Positions 28,608 to 37,032 of a DNA stretch of 39,690 nt are shown here, one piece after another. Source of the stretch: Pseudomonadota bacterium (GTDB lineage: Bacteria; Myxococcota_A; UBA796; GCA-2862545); the NCBI GenBank assembly GCA_002862545.1, contig PKDJ01000044.1:1-39690 (forward strand), written 5' to 3'. The notes under the pieces are model-generated. The model searched no databases and was not told where the DNA came from. It was given only the letters and a program-made list of their open reading frames with translations. The number at the start of each line of letters is the position of its first letter. Within the stretch, counting starts at the first letter, position 1. Both the position numbers and the translations under genes were made by a program.

Positions 28608-31157
28608 ATGAGGATTGGCCTGGTTCCAGTGTTGGTGCTGCTCGCTGCGTGCGGTGGTGGCAAAGACTCTGACTCCGCCGACACGGGTGGCACGGAGACG
28701 GCTGGCTCGGGCAGTGCCACGGGTACTGCCGCGGGCGGGACGACGGGCACCGCCACGGGCGGGACCACGGGCACGGCTACGGGTGGGGCAACCGCCACGG
28801 GCACGGGCACGGGCACGGGTGACGCCTGTGAGGAGCCCGCGACGGAGATCTTCGACGTGGAGACGGCAGCCGTAGTCGAGTGTGGCACGTCTCTCCCCGA
28901 GCCGACCGAGGGTCTCTGTGGCGTGAGCGGTGGCGGCGGCGACCTCCTCGTTCTGCGAGGCCGTGTGCTGGCACCCGACGAGGTGCTCGTCGGAGGCGAG
29001 GTGGTCCTCGACGCGGGCGGAGACATCGTCTGCGTAGGCTGCGACTGTTCCTCGGAGGCTGGCTATGCCGATGCGCGTGTGGTCAGCTGCCCGGATGCAG
29101 TGGTCTCCCCGGGCCTCGTGAATCCACACGACCATCTCAGCTTCACGGAGGGCTGGCCGCTGATCTATGGCGACGAGCGCTGGGATCATCGCCACGGCTG
29201 GCGGCTGGACGACGACATCGACACGCCGAGCAATCCGCACGGTGGTGGCAGCTCCACGGGGGCGGGCAACCGGTGGGGTGAGATTCGGATGGTGATGGGG
29301 GGCACCACCTCGCTGGTCGGCTCGTCGAGGGCGATTGGCCTGATCCGCAACCTCGAGTACTCGGACGGCCTCGAGGGGCTTCCGATGTCCCCGGTCGAGA
29401 ACCAGACCTTCCCTCTCGGCGACTCAGATGGATGGTTCGAGTACGACTGCGGCTGGGACTACAGCGACGGCGAGTGGGACGTGGCCCAGGAGTTCGCCTA
29501 CGTGCCCCACACGGCCGAGGGCATCGACGAGTACGCGGCCGAGGAGTTCTACTGCCAGTCTCGCAGTGATGGGGCTGCACAGGACTTCGTGGAGTCCAAC
29601 GTGGCGCATGTCCACGCGGTCGGCCTGACGACCGAGGACTACTTCCACATGGCACGAGACGGGTCGCAGATCGTCTGGTCGCCACGCTCGAACATCCAGC
29701 TCTACGGCTTCACGGCCGACGTGGTCTCCTTCCACCGCTTCGGCGGCCTGGTCTCTCTCGGCACGGACTGGACCTACTCCGGCTCGATTCACACCGTGCG
29801 AGAGCTGGCCTGCGCAGACGAGTACAACGCCACCTACTTGGATGGCTACTTCTCGGACTACGAGCTGTGGAAGATGGCGACCATCAACGGCGCCCTCGCG
29901 CTCTCCGCCGGGACCTGGGTTGGGTCGCTCGAGGCTGGTAAGGTCGGCGACGTGGCCGTCTTTGCGGATCCGGATGGTCTCGACCACCGCGCGATCATCG
30001 AGGCCGACGCCACCTCGACGCTCCTGGTGCTGCGTGCGGGCGAGCCCCTCTACGGTGAGGGCGACGTGCTCGACGCACTCGGTGATGCCTGCGATCCAGT
30101 CGACGTCTGCGGAGCCGATCGCGCCGTGTGTGCCGAGCGGGAGTTCGGGGAGTCCTACGACGACATCGCCAGGGAAGTCTCGGGCTCTTACCCCGCATTC
30201 TTCTGCGGACTTCCCGACGACGAGCCGTCATGTGTGCCCGCTCGGGTCGGCGAGTTCTCCGGTGAGGTCACAGCGGACGATGCGGACGGCGACGGCATCG
30301 CCGATGCCGACGACAACTGCCCCTCGGTGTTCAACGCCGTGCGCCCCATCGACGGTGGGGTGCAGCCGGACGCCGACGGTGACGGCAGCGGTGATCCCTG
30401 CGACATGACCCCGCTGCCCACGGACATCGACGGAGATGGCTGTGCGAACTCCGGCGACAACTGCCCGTTCGACCCGAACGAGGACCAGGCGGACGGCGAT
30501 GCTGACGGCAAGGGCACGGTCTGTGACCCCTGTGACGACGAGCCCAACCCGGATGGGGTGTGTCCGCCCGCTCCCTCTGACGTGGTGACCATCGGTCAGA
30601 TCCAGGAGTTCTACGACGACTGGGAGGGCGAGGTCGTTCGCGTCGAGGACGTGGTCGTGACCGGTGTCGGCGAGGCCGGCTACACCCTCCAGGATCCGTC
30701 CGGAGCGGCCGCATGGTCGGGCGTCTATGTCTACGAGGGCGATGCGCCGGTCGTCTCCCGGGGCGACACCGTCACTGTCGAGGGACGCGTCGGCGACTAC
30801 TTCGGCGAGACTCAGCTGTCGGATGTCGCGGTGATCGCGAGCAGTCCGGGTGGTGTGGTCGAGCCCACGCCCGTGACCGTCTCCGAGGCCGCGACCGAGG
30901 AGTACGAGGGTGTGCTCGTCACCCTCACCGACGGCAGCGTCACCGACGCGGCCTACGACTGTGGCCCGCCCAGCGGTGGCATCTGTGACGACCCCGGGCT
31001 GTGGGAGATCGACGGAGAAGACGGCGTGGTCGTGTTCGACCGGCTGTACGAGGACGCCGACTGGGAGACGCACATCGGCAGCCTGCCAGTCACGGGCGTG
31101 ATGAACTACCGCTGGGATCGGCGTCGGATCATGCCGCGCACCGCCGGCGACTTCTGA
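28608..31157 (+). CDS. Amidohydrolase-superfamily lipoprotein with TSP3-like repeats and OB-fold-like domain
   Basis: 849 residues from ATG 28608, with GGGGAG upstream. The lipobox is LLAAC (Cys15), followed by a Thr/Gly/Ala linker (20-73). The metal-dependent hydrolase domain starts near 100. SPGLVNPHDHLSFTEG holds the H174-x-H176 pair. AHVHAVGLTTEDYF gives the third His, and VSLGTDWTYSGS the catalytic Asp. In the IVWSPRSNIQLYG strand, Trp stands where many relatives have His. After about 560 come calcium-binding thrombospondin type 3-like units (DADGDGIADADDNCP, DIDGDGCANSGDNCP). An OB-fold-like beta domain (VVTIGQIQEFYDDWEGEVVRVEDV) ends the protein. The substrate is unknown; relatives act on amines, amides or ring-nitrogen compounds. 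A surface-lipoprotein amidohydrolase is unusual compared with the cytosolic norm. Confidence 0.9.
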   Translation: MRIGLVPVLVLLAACGGGKDSDSADTGGTETAGSGSATGTAAGGTTGTATGGTTGTATGGATATGTGTGTGDACEEPATEIFDVETAAVVECGTSLPEPTEGLCGVSGGGGDLLVLRGRVLAPDEVLVGGEVVLDAGGDIVCVGCDCSSEAGYADARVVSCPDAVVSPGLVNPHDHLSFTEGWPLIYGDERWDHRHGWRLDDDIDTPSNPHGGGSSTGAGNRWGEIRMVMGGTTSLVGSSRAIGLIRNLEYSDGLEGLPMSPVENQTFPLGDSDGWFEYDCGWDYSDGEWDVAQEFAYVPHTAEGIDEYAAEEFYCQSRSDGAAQDFVESNVAHVHAVGLTTEDYFHMARDGSQIVWSPRSNIQLYGFTADVVSFHRFGGLVSLGTDWTYSGSIHTVRELACADEYNATYLDGYFSDYELWKMATINGALALSAGTWVGSLEAGKVGDVAVFADPDGLDHRAIIEADATSTLLVLRAGEPLYGEGDVLDALGDACDPVDVCGADRAVCAEREFGESYDDIAREVSGSYPAFFCGLPDDEPSCVPARVGEFSGEVTADDADGDGIADADDNCPSVFNAVRPIDGGVQPDADGDGSGDPCDMTPLPTDIDGDGCANSGDNCPFDPNEDQADGDADGKGTVCDPCDDEPNPDGVCPPAPSDVVTIGQIQEFYDDWEGEVVRVEDVVVTGVGEAGYTLQDPSGAAAWSGVYVYEGDAPVVSRGDTVTVEGRVGDYFGETQLSDVAVIASSPGGVVEPTPVTVSEAATEEYEGVLVTLTDGSVTDAAYDCGPPSGGICDDPGLWEIDGEDGVVVFDRLYEDADWETHIGSLPVTGVMNYRWDRRRIMPRTAGDF
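28684..28822 (+). repeat. Low-complexity tract encoding the Thr-Gly-Ala linker
   Basis: Repeated GGC-ACG/ACC units with variants such as ACGGGC and GCCACGGGC, encoding a TGTATGG-like spacer behind the lipobox. Similar shorter tracts occur in the small lipoprotein at 37082-37402, so the spacer type recurs in unrelated genes. Confidence 0.8.
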
Positions 31158-31164
31158 GCGCGTC

Positions 31165-31983
31165 ATCGTCGCCTTCCTGCTGGCTTCGGTCGTCCTCGCG
31201 CAGCAGCTCGAGGTCGACGATCCGACCCACTGTCTCGATGACACCTTGGTCGAGGCCGAGCTCGAGCAGCTGATCGGGCCGGCGTTCGAGAGCTTGGCGG
31301 TCTCGATCGAGGTGACCGGCGACGATCCACGGCAGATCGCATTGACAGCCTTCCGCGTCGGAGCGGGAGAGCTCTCGCTGGAGCGCACGGTGGAGCTTCG
31401 GCCTGCAGACTGCCCGCTTGGTCACACGGTGATCGCTCGGTCAGTCCAGCGAGGGCTGGAGGCGCTCCCGGGCTGGTCGTGGGGACGTCCACCCGAGCGA
31501 CGATGGTGGTCGGGGCGTGCGGGGATCGCCGTGGGGACAGGGCCCGCCATCCCCTCGGCCACACTGGAGCTGGGCTGGTCTACCGGTCTGCCGGGACCGC
31601 TCAGGCTGCCGATACACGCGCGGGGTGGTGCGTCGACCTTCACCGCCGTCGGCTCGGGTCAGGCCCAGATCTTCGAGGGGCTCGTCGGGACGGGGCTCTC
31701 GGCCGAGGTCGGATCGGGCTGGCTCTGGCCTCACGTCCTCGTCGAGGGTGGGGTCGGGTGGGTGCGGGGGCGCAACTTCGAGAGCAACACCACGACACGG
31801 GCACCGCGCATGGACGTGCGCGCTGGACTGGACCTCGGTCTCACGGAGAGCGTCGGACTCGCGCTCGATGCGGTCGCCCAGGTCGTGCGCGCCGAGCTCG
31901 TCGAGCAAGGCACTCGGGCCACCGTCACCGAGTCCTCGGCGCGCCTCGAGATCGCTCTTGCACTTCGTCTGCCTTCGCGGTGA
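31165..31983 (+). CDS. Secreted barrel-like protein without a canonical start codon
   Basis: About 272 residues. In frame from about 31162 there is a clear signal peptide, VIVAFLLASVVLA, followed by QQLEVDDPTHCLDD. The frame is open back to 31105, but no ATG, GTG or TTG occurs before TTG 31246, which lies after the signal. Start codons such as ATC 31165 or CTG 31177 are possible, or the assembled base at 31164 may differ (GTC for GTG). The gene begins just after the amidohydrolase stop at 31157, so translational re-initiation is plausible. The second half has alternating strands rich in Gly and Trp (AEVGSGWLWPHVLVEGGVGWVRG) and ends LEIALALRLPSR, consistent with an outer-membrane barrel. The family is not recognised. 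Confidence 0.6.
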   Translation: MVAFLLASVVLAQQLEVDDPTHCLDDTLVEAELEQLIGPAFESLAVSIEVTGDDPRQIALTAFRVGAGELSLERTVELRPADCPLGHTVIARSVQRGLEALPGWSWGRPPERRWWSGRAGIAVGTGPAIPSATLELGWSTGLPGPLRLPIHARGGASTFTAVGSGQAQIFEGLVGTGLSAEVGSGWLWPHVLVEGGVGWVRGRNFESNTTTRAPRMDVRAGLDLGLTESVGLALDAVAQVVRAELVEQGTRATVTESSARLEIALALRLPSR

Positions 31984-32028
31984 CGTCGCGGAGGGGGAGC
32001 GGGCATTGTCCAGGCGATGGGACATCCA

Positions 32029-32616
32029 ATGCGAGCAGCAATGAGCACCGAGCACCCTGAAGAGGGGCGCGTGGTCCGGTTTCCGACCGGTGGCGTGAGC
32101 GGCGAGGTCGACATCGGCCAGCTCTTCGACGCCCACGCGGCCTACCTCGTTCGCGTGTGCATTCGCCTGACGGGGTCGCGGGCGGCAGCCGAGGACATCG
32201 TCCAGGAGGTCTTCGTCACGGCCCACCGTCGTCGAGGCGACCTCATTCCGGATTCCAACCTTCGGACCTGGCTGTACCGAGTGGCGGTGAACCTGGTTCG
32301 GCATCACCATCGCTCGTCGGGCCGCTTCAACCGCTTCGTCGATCGCTACAAGGTCGACCCGCGGGAGGCGCCGGCAGGTCCCGACGTTGACGTGGAGCGG
32401 GTCGAGCGAGCGCATCTCGTGCGCGACTGCGTGGCGGAGCTGTCGGAGAAGCAGCGGGAGGTCTTCGTGCTCTACGAGCTCGAGGGCATCTCCGGGCAGG
32501 AGATCAGCGAGGTACTGGGCATCAAGCTCAACACGGTCTGGTCGAGACTGCGTCTCGCGCGCAAGGCCTTCCGGGTAGAGTGGCAGCGCCGGCACGGCGA
32601 GGGGGACCACCCATGA
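32029..32616 (+). CDS. ECF-type RNA polymerase sigma factor
   Basis: About 195 residues. Region 2 is clear: LFDAHAAYLVRVCIRLTGS, then AAEDIVQEVFVTAHRR and NLRTWLYRVAVNLVRHHHR. The region 4 helix-turn-helix is ELSEKQREVFVLYELEGISGQ and EISEVLGIKLNTVWSRLRLARKAF. This is the layout of sigma-70 ECF factors. ATG 32017, 32029 and 32041 are all possible starts; 32029 has GGGA at workable spacing. The stop overlaps the next ATG (ATGA), so it is translationally coupled to a one-span membrane protein, the usual place of an anti-sigma factor. Targets are unknown; an autoregulated envelope-stress role is inferred from the downstream envelope genes. Confidence 0.95.
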   Translation: MRAAMSTEHPEEGRVVRFPTGGVSGEVDIGQLFDAHAAYLVRVCIRLTGSRAAAEDIVQEVFVTAHRRRGDLIPDSNLRTWLYRVAVNLVRHHHRSSGRFNRFVDRYKVDPREAPAGPDVDVERVERAHLVRDCVAELSEKQREVFVLYELEGISGQEISEVLGIKLNTVWSRLRLARKAFRVEWQRRHGEGDHP

Positions 32617-33614
32617 GCGGCCCACGGCGACTGATGGACGATCCGGACTTCCGCTGGGAGACGGACTGTGATCTGGGCGACGAGGCGATCCTCCACGAGG
32701 GTCTCGAGCTGGGTGCGCTGAAGGAGCGTGTGCTGGCGGCAATCGAGGCGCCACCGGTGCCACCCGAGCCTACGTCGACGGCGTCGACACTGGGTGCGTC
32801 CGGTGCGGCGGTGAAGGGCGCGCTGGGCGTCGGTCTGGCGGTCGTGGCGGCGCTGGGCGTGGGCTACATGCTCGGTGCAGCCCAGCCTCTGTCGAGCGAG
32901 GGTGTGGCCGAGCCTGAGGCGGTGATCGAGCAGGTCGTCAGCGTGCCGGATGCACGTCTGCCAGTTGCCGCACCGCGGGTTCCCGCTGTCTCTGCGCCCG
33001 AGGCTCACTCGACCGAGGTGGTCGAGCCGGTCGCTTCCCCGCAGCCGTTGCACCGAGCGCCTGCCGCGGTCGAGGGTGGAGCGAGCGAGCCCGTGCGGCC
33101 GGCTGCTGCCGCAGAGGTCGCTGCGGTCGTGATGCCCGTGCAGAGCGAGGCACCGGGTACGGCCGAGGCGCCCGTCGGGGAGAGCGGCACTGTCGTGGCA
33201 GAGGTGGCGGCTCCTGGAGGGGTGGATGCTGTCGACGGCAGCCGCCTCGATGTCGAGATGGAGGTCTATGACACCGCCGTTCAGGCCATGGCGAGTGGTG
33301 ACTACGCCGGTGCCGTGCCCGCGTTTCGGAGCTACCTGAGGCAGTTCCCCGGTGGCCACCTCTCCACGGAGGCCGAGCTGTCTCTGCTCGAGTGTCTGTT
33401 CGAGGCGGGCAGCTTCGCCGAGGCCGAGGCCCAGGCCTCGCGGCTCCTGCAAGCACCCGGATTTGGCGGTCGTGAGCGTGAGCTTTCGCTCGTGCGAGCG
33501 GAGAGCTTGATACTCCTAGACCGATGCAGCGAGGCTCTGGCGATCGTGGATGCTCTCGGCGAGCGCGACTCCCGCACTGCGGCGGTGCGGCGGGAGTGCA
33601 AGCGTCGGCGCTGA
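32613..33614 (+). CDS. Probable anti-sigma factor: single-span protein with periplasmic TPR-like tail
   Basis: 333 residues from ATG 32613. The cytoplasmic N-terminus (1-60, with MDDPDFRWETDCDLGDEAIL and ALKERVLAAIEA) precedes one membrane helix (GALGVGLAVVAALGVGYMLGA, about 68-90). A long Ala/Pro/Val-rich periplasmic spacer follows. The C-terminus (about 220-330) contains TPR-like helices: YDTAVQAMASGDYAGAVPAFRSYLRQFPGG and AELSLLECLFEAGSFAEAEAQASRLL, similar to YbgF/CpoB-type tails. No zinc-binding HxxxCxxC (ZAS) motif is visible, so the anti-sigma role rests on gene order and topology. It overlaps the sigma gene by four bases and the next gene by one base. Confidence 0.75.
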   Translation: MSGPRRLMDDPDFRWETDCDLGDEAILHEGLELGALKERVLAAIEAPPVPPEPTSTASTLGASGAAVKGALGVGLAVVAALGVGYMLGAAQPLSSEGVAEPEAVIEQVVSVPDARLPVAAPRVPAVSAPEAHSTEVVEPVASPQPLHRAPAAVEGGASEPVRPAAAAEVAAVVMPVQSEAPGTAEAPVGESGTVVAEVAAPGGVDAVDGSRLDVEMEVYDTAVQAMASGDYAGAVPAFRSYLRQFPGGHLSTEAELSLLECLFEAGSFAEAEAQASRLLQAPGFGGRERELSLVRAESLILLDRCSEALAIVDALGERDSRTAAVRRECKRRR

Positions 33615-34654
33615 TGCGAGCACTGGTTGTCGCGGTCGTCGCGGGCTGCACGGTGACCACCGAGGTCGGTGAGGAGCTGCTCGACCCGCGCGAGCTGCAG
33701 GACAATGACGGCGATGGCTTCAGCCCGAGCCAGAACGACTGCGACGACGGCGATGCCCGGGTCGCGCCCAACCTTGAGGAAGTCTGCGACGGCAAGGACA
33801 CCGACTGCGACGGGCAGGGCGACTACCCCGCGCTGTGTGAGCGCTACGAGGTATTCGAGCAGAGGGTCGAGCTCGACGTGCTGTTCGTCATGGACCGGAG
33901 CTCGGGCATGGCGGGTGTCCAGCGGCGTGTGATCGACGCTGCGGACTTGTTCGTCGGCCGTCTTGGTGAGGAGGAGGGGGAGTCGCGTGTCGGTGTCGCG
34001 GCTGCCGACCGTGAGGGCGCGCTCGAGTTCGCGTATGGCTACGCGTGGGCCGAGCCTCCGATGTCGTCCGAGGCCATGATCGACTGGCTCCAGGCGGCCC
34101 TCGACCTGGGTGAGGAGGGCGCCACGGCTCGTCCACGGGACGCCCTGGCCAGCTCGATGCCCGATGCCTTCCACCGGGCCGGATCCCACCTGATGGTGGT
34201 CCTCGTCAGCGGCGAAGACGACGTCCACTCCAGCCTCGACGTCGACGATGTCGTGGGCGTGCTCGATACCTGGAAGGGGCCGGGCAAGGTCTCGATCCAC
34301 GGTGTGGTCCCAGGAGCTGCTTGCGCCGACGGGGCAGCCGAGAGTCACGAGCAGCTGGTCCTGCGGACGGCCGGCACGCTGGTCGACGTGTGTGACCCAG
34401 ACGAGGACATTGGCGGGTCGCTCGCCACGGCAGTCCAGGCGACGGCCGCCGATGCGCTGACGACCGTGTTTCCTCTGGCGGAGACCCCGCAGGAGGGCAG
34501 CGTCGTCGTTCAGGTGCAGGAGCCTGGTGCCATGCCTGCGCCCTGGACGCTCGGCTTTCAGGTCTTCACCGACCCGCCGAGAGTCGTGCTCGCCGACGCC
34601 CCGCCCAAGGGGAGTGTCATCGAGATCGGGTACGAGCTCGACGTGGGCGACTGA
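33614..34654 (+). CDS. vWA-like lipoprotein with MopE-type metal-binding motif
   Basis: 346 residues from ATG 33614, which shares one base with the upstream stop. The lipobox is VVAGC (Cys12). Residues about 30-70 contain DNDGDGFSPSQNDCDDGD and EEVCDGKDTDCDGQGD, the Cys/Asp motif of Myxococcota and MopE-like proteins, probably calcium- or metal-binding. The next domain opens with LDVLFVMDRSSGM, a degenerate MIDAS strand (DxSxGM) of the von Willebrand A fold, and continues with HLMVVLVSGEDDVHS. The final beta region has GFQVFTDPPRVVL. It would sit on the envelope as a metal-dependent adhesion or sensing module. As third gene of the sigma operon it could be the sensed or sensing partner. It abuts the convergent ATP-grasp gene with no gap. 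Confidence 0.85.
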   Translation: MRALVVAVVAGCTVTTEVGEELLDPRELQDNDGDGFSPSQNDCDDGDARVAPNLEEVCDGKDTDCDGQGDYPALCERYEVFEQRVELDVLFVMDRSSGMAGVQRRVIDAADLFVGRLGEEEGESRVGVAAADREGALEFAYGYAWAEPPMSSEAMIDWLQAALDLGEEGATARPRDALASSMPDAFHRAGSHLMVVLVSGEDDVHSSLDVDDVVGVLDTWKGPGKVSIHGVVPGAACADGAAESHEQLVLRTAGTLVDVCDPDEDIGGSLATAVQATAADALTTVFPLAETPQEGSVVVQVQEPGAMPAPWTLGFQVFTDPPRVVLADAPPKGSVIEIGYELDVGD

Positions 34655-35626
34655 TCACCCGAACCATGCGGCCAAGGTCTCGATCGGTCTGCAGACAGCG
34701 TCGAGGTGGGCTTGGTCCCAGCTTGAATCGACGGCGGCGAGGGCCTCCAGTCGTCCGCGGGGCCGACTGTTCACCTCGATCACCCAGGGCTCGCGATCGG
34801 CGCTGATCACCACGTCGACCCCCAGCTCTACGAGCAGCTCGCCTCCGGGCTGTGCTGAGAGCGCGGCGGCAACGTCGTGTACCTGGGCTCGGATCGCATC
34901 CCGGAGCTCGGGGAAGACCGCATCGGCCGAGGCCACCTCTGCGCCGCGAGATGCGTTGACCACCGGGTCGGTCCGCGATCGACGCACCACGGGTGTGTTC
35001 ACGTGCCAGCTACGATTGGCCAGTCGCTGCACGTTGACGCGCAGGCTCACGCCTGCCCAGCCCTGCAGGGGCGCGATCGCACGCTGGACGAACAGCGGCT
35101 CCTCGATGCCTGGCACGGCCCCCTCTCCCTGTCGCGGCAGCACGTCGCCGGGGAGCACGCGCCGGACCCCACGCCCGAAGGCTCCGTAGCGGGGCTTGAG
35201 GAATGCTGCGCCCCAGCGCTGGACCGCCGTGTCGAAGTGCGCATGCTCGTCGCAGAGCGGAGGTAGCTGGAGTCCTGCGCCCTCGAGGACGCGCTGGCAA
35301 GCGACCTTGTCGCGGCAAAGGAGGACCAGTGGCTCCGGATTTGCGAGAGGAACCCCCTCGAGCCCTGCAGCGAGCGTTCGCCAGTCGGCAGGTCTCGTCT
35401 GACTCGGGAAGCGATCGTAGGCCGCGACGACGGGGATCGCCTCGGCGGTGGTCCAGCCGTCAGGCGTCGCGCGAACTCCCGTCAGGCGACCATGCACTGC
35501 CGTATGGCCGAAGACCACGTCGACACCCCGCGCTCGGAGGGCGAGGGCGGCGCGACCGATGGGGCGGTCCGAGGGGTGACCGGGCGAGGACCGGTGCGGA
35601 GCAACGAGCACGCCGATGGGGATCAT
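34655..35626 (-). CDS. ATP-grasp ligase-like enzyme (YheC/D- or RimK-like)
   Basis: 323 residues from ATG 35626. The ATP-grasp elements are FLKPRYGAFGRGVRRVLPG (ATP lysine and small loop), LFVQRAIAP, SLRVNVQRL, and the metal-binding LLVELGVDVVISADREPWVIEVNSRPRGR near the C-terminus. The N-terminal part is a Rossmann-like domain (IGVLVAPHRSSPG, VFGHTAVHG). The superfamily couples ATP to joining a carboxylate to an amine through an acyl-phosphate. The YheC/YheD subfamily gave the closest impression, but the substrate is unknown. It lies 37 bases downstream of a GNAT acetyltransferase on the same strand, so the two are probably one operon. The ribosome site is weak. Confidence 0.85.
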   Translation of the reverse strand: MIPIGVLVAPHRSSPGHPSDRPIGRAALALRARGVDVVFGHTAVHGRLTGVRATPDGWTTAEAIPVVAAYDRFPSQTRPADWRTLAAGLEGVPLANPEPLVLLCRDKVACQRVLEGAGLQLPPLCDEHAHFDTAVQRWGAAFLKPRYGAFGRGVRRVLPGDVLPRQGEGAVPGIEEPLFVQRAIAPLQGWAGVSLRVNVQRLANRSWHVNTPVVRRSRTDPVVNASRGAEVASADAVFPELRDAIRAQVHDVAAALSAQPGGELLVELGVDVVISADREPWVIEVNSRPRGRLEALAAVDSSWDQAHLDAVCRPIETLAAWFG

Positions 35627-35663
35627 GGGGCTGGAGCTATCACGGGCGCGCTGGACCGCCGGC

Positions 35664-36134
35664 TCACTCTGCGCCGAGGGCAGTGAGGCTGTCTCCCGTG
35701 AGCCGCCAGCGGGTCCAGCCGTCGACGGGCCGCGCGCCGAGAGTGCGGTAGAAGCCCTGGGCGGGTGTGTTCCAGTCGAGGACGGCCCACTCCAGGCGCC
35801 CGCAGCCGCGCGCGTGCGCCCGCTCCGCGAGTGCGGCCAGCAGGGCACGGCCGTACCCACGACCTCTGGCCTCGGGTGTGACGTAGAGGTCTTCGAGCCA
35901 CAGTCCCGGCTTACCGAGCCAGGTCGAGTAGGACGTGACGAAGAGGGCGAAGCCGATCGGGCGATCGGTCTCGGCGATCAGGGCCTCGAAGGGAGGGCGA
36001 TCGTCTGCGAGCTGCTTGGCAAGGATCGCCGGCGTCACCTCCACGGCATCGCGCTCGCGCTCGTAGGTGGCGAGCTCGATGATGAAGCGGTGAAGCAGCG
36101 TGGCATCGGCGGCGGTGGCCTGTCGGATCTGCAT
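35664..36134 (-). CDS. GNAT-family N-acetyltransferase
   Basis: 156 residues, a typical size. The acetyl-CoA motif A is VTPEARGRGYGRALLAALAERA at about 88-109, with the preceding strand LWLEDLYV. WAVLDWNTPAQGFYRTLGA is motif B. The N-terminus IRQATAADATLLHRFI is standard for the fold. The FPELDTxxD-free segment with LFVTSYSTWLGKPGLWLEDL resembles diamine acetyltransferases (SAT1 family), so a polyamine or small-amine substrate is possible but not certain. It is first in a probable operon with the ATP-grasp gene and diverges from the TauE-like permease across 134 bases with no recognisable promoter. Confidence 0.92.
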   Translation of the reverse strand: MQIRQATAADATLLHRFIIELATYERERDAVEVTPAILAKQLADDRPPFEALIAETDRPIGFALFVTSYSTWLGKPGLWLEDLYVTPEARGRGYGRALLAALAERAHARGCGRLEWAVLDWNTPAQGFYRTLGARPVDGWTRWRLTGDSLTALGAE

Positions 36135-36268
36135 GTGGGCTCCCGGGTGTGCCGACGATAGACGCCGCGTCGCGCTCTTCTTGCTCCTGTGAGGTGTCGG
36201 GTGCCACGTGTGCCGAGCGTCTCGACGCGTCAGGGCCGCCGGGGCGATCCGGTGGGGGGACAGCTCTC

Positions 36269-36991
36269 GTGCTGATGCTGATCGGCATCACCTTCGTGGC
36301 CGCGGCCGTGCAGGGTGCTCTCGGCTTCGGCTTCGGGATGACCAGCATGGCGCTGCTCTCACTGTCGTGGCCGGTGCGCGAGGCGGTGCCGGTGGTGCAG
36401 ATGCTGGCGCTGGCTCTGAACATCGGCTTGAGCTGGCGCTACCGAGACACCTCCCTGCCGCGCTCTGCGGGGTGGATGCTCCTCGGTGGCCTGATCGGGG
36501 TGCCGCTCGGCGTCGTCTTCCTGGTCGGTGCCCCGCCTCGGGCACTGCTCCTCGGCCTCGCAGCGATCTTGCTGGGCTATGTCGCGCTGCGCCTGTGGAG
36601 CCCGACGGTGTCGATGCGTCCTCCCAGCTGGACAGGAGGATTCGCTGGCTTTTTTGGCGGTGTGCTCGGGGCGGCGTTCAACGCGGGGGGGCCGCCGGTC
36701 GTGCTCTATGTCAGCACCCGAGACGACTGGTCCCCGGTCGTCGTCAAGCGGGTGCTGACCAGCTTCTTTCTGGTCCTCGGACTGTTCGGCGTCTTGTCGA
36801 TGATCCAGGCAGGGGTCTTGGGATCGCAAGAGGCCGCGAGGGGTGTCGGGGCGGTGCCGTTCGCGATCGGAGGGGGCTGGGCAGGGCATGCGCTCAGTAG
36901 GCGGATGTCCGAGGAGCGTTTTCGGTCGATCGTGCTCGTGGCCCTTGCTGGGCTGGGGCTTGTTTTCTTGTCTCGGGGAATAGGGCTCTAG
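36269..36991 (+). CDS. TauE/SafE-family permease
   Basis: 240 residues with about eight hydrophobic helices and the family's two-repeat layout. GALGFGFGMTSMALLSL near the N-terminus and GGVLGAAFNAGGPPVVLY in the second half are the matching repeat motifs. GTG 36269 is chosen because GGGGGGA lies eight bases upstream and the first helix starts there; the open frame from 36149 adds a Cys/Ser-rich, unconserved segment. Members export or import sulfite, sulfoacetate and related organosulfur anions, but many have no known substrate. It is followed by a 90-base gap with an inverted repeat and then a small lipoprotein. Confidence 0.88.
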   Translation: MLMLIGITFVAAAVQGALGFGFGMTSMALLSLSWPVREAVPVVQMLALALNIGLSWRYRDTSLPRSAGWMLLGGLIGVPLGVVFLVGAPPRALLLGLAAILLGYVALRLWSPTVSMRPPSWTGGFAGFFGGVLGAAFNAGGPPVVLYVSTRDDWSPVVVKRVLTSFFLVLGLFGVLSMIQAGVLGSQEAARGVGAVPFAIGGGWAGHALSRRMSEERFRSIVLVALAGLGLVFLSRGIGL

Positions 36992-36997
36992 GCCAAG

Positions 36998-37032
36998 GTT
37001 CTGGCGATTGCGATGCCAAACTGGCAGAACCG
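36998..37032. repeat. Inverted repeat between TauE-like gene and small lipoprotein
   Basis: GGTTCTG and CAGAACC are exact complements separated by about 20 bases, just past the TauE-like stop. It may act as the terminator of that gene or as an operator for the next one. No U-tract follows. Confidence 0.3.

Noticed and set aside
37000-37020. Possible sigma-54 promoter (GG-N10-GC) before the small lipoprotein
   Set aside because: GG-N10-GC occurs often by chance in this GC-rich DNA, the match to the full consensus is partial, and no sigma-54 activator gene is nearby.
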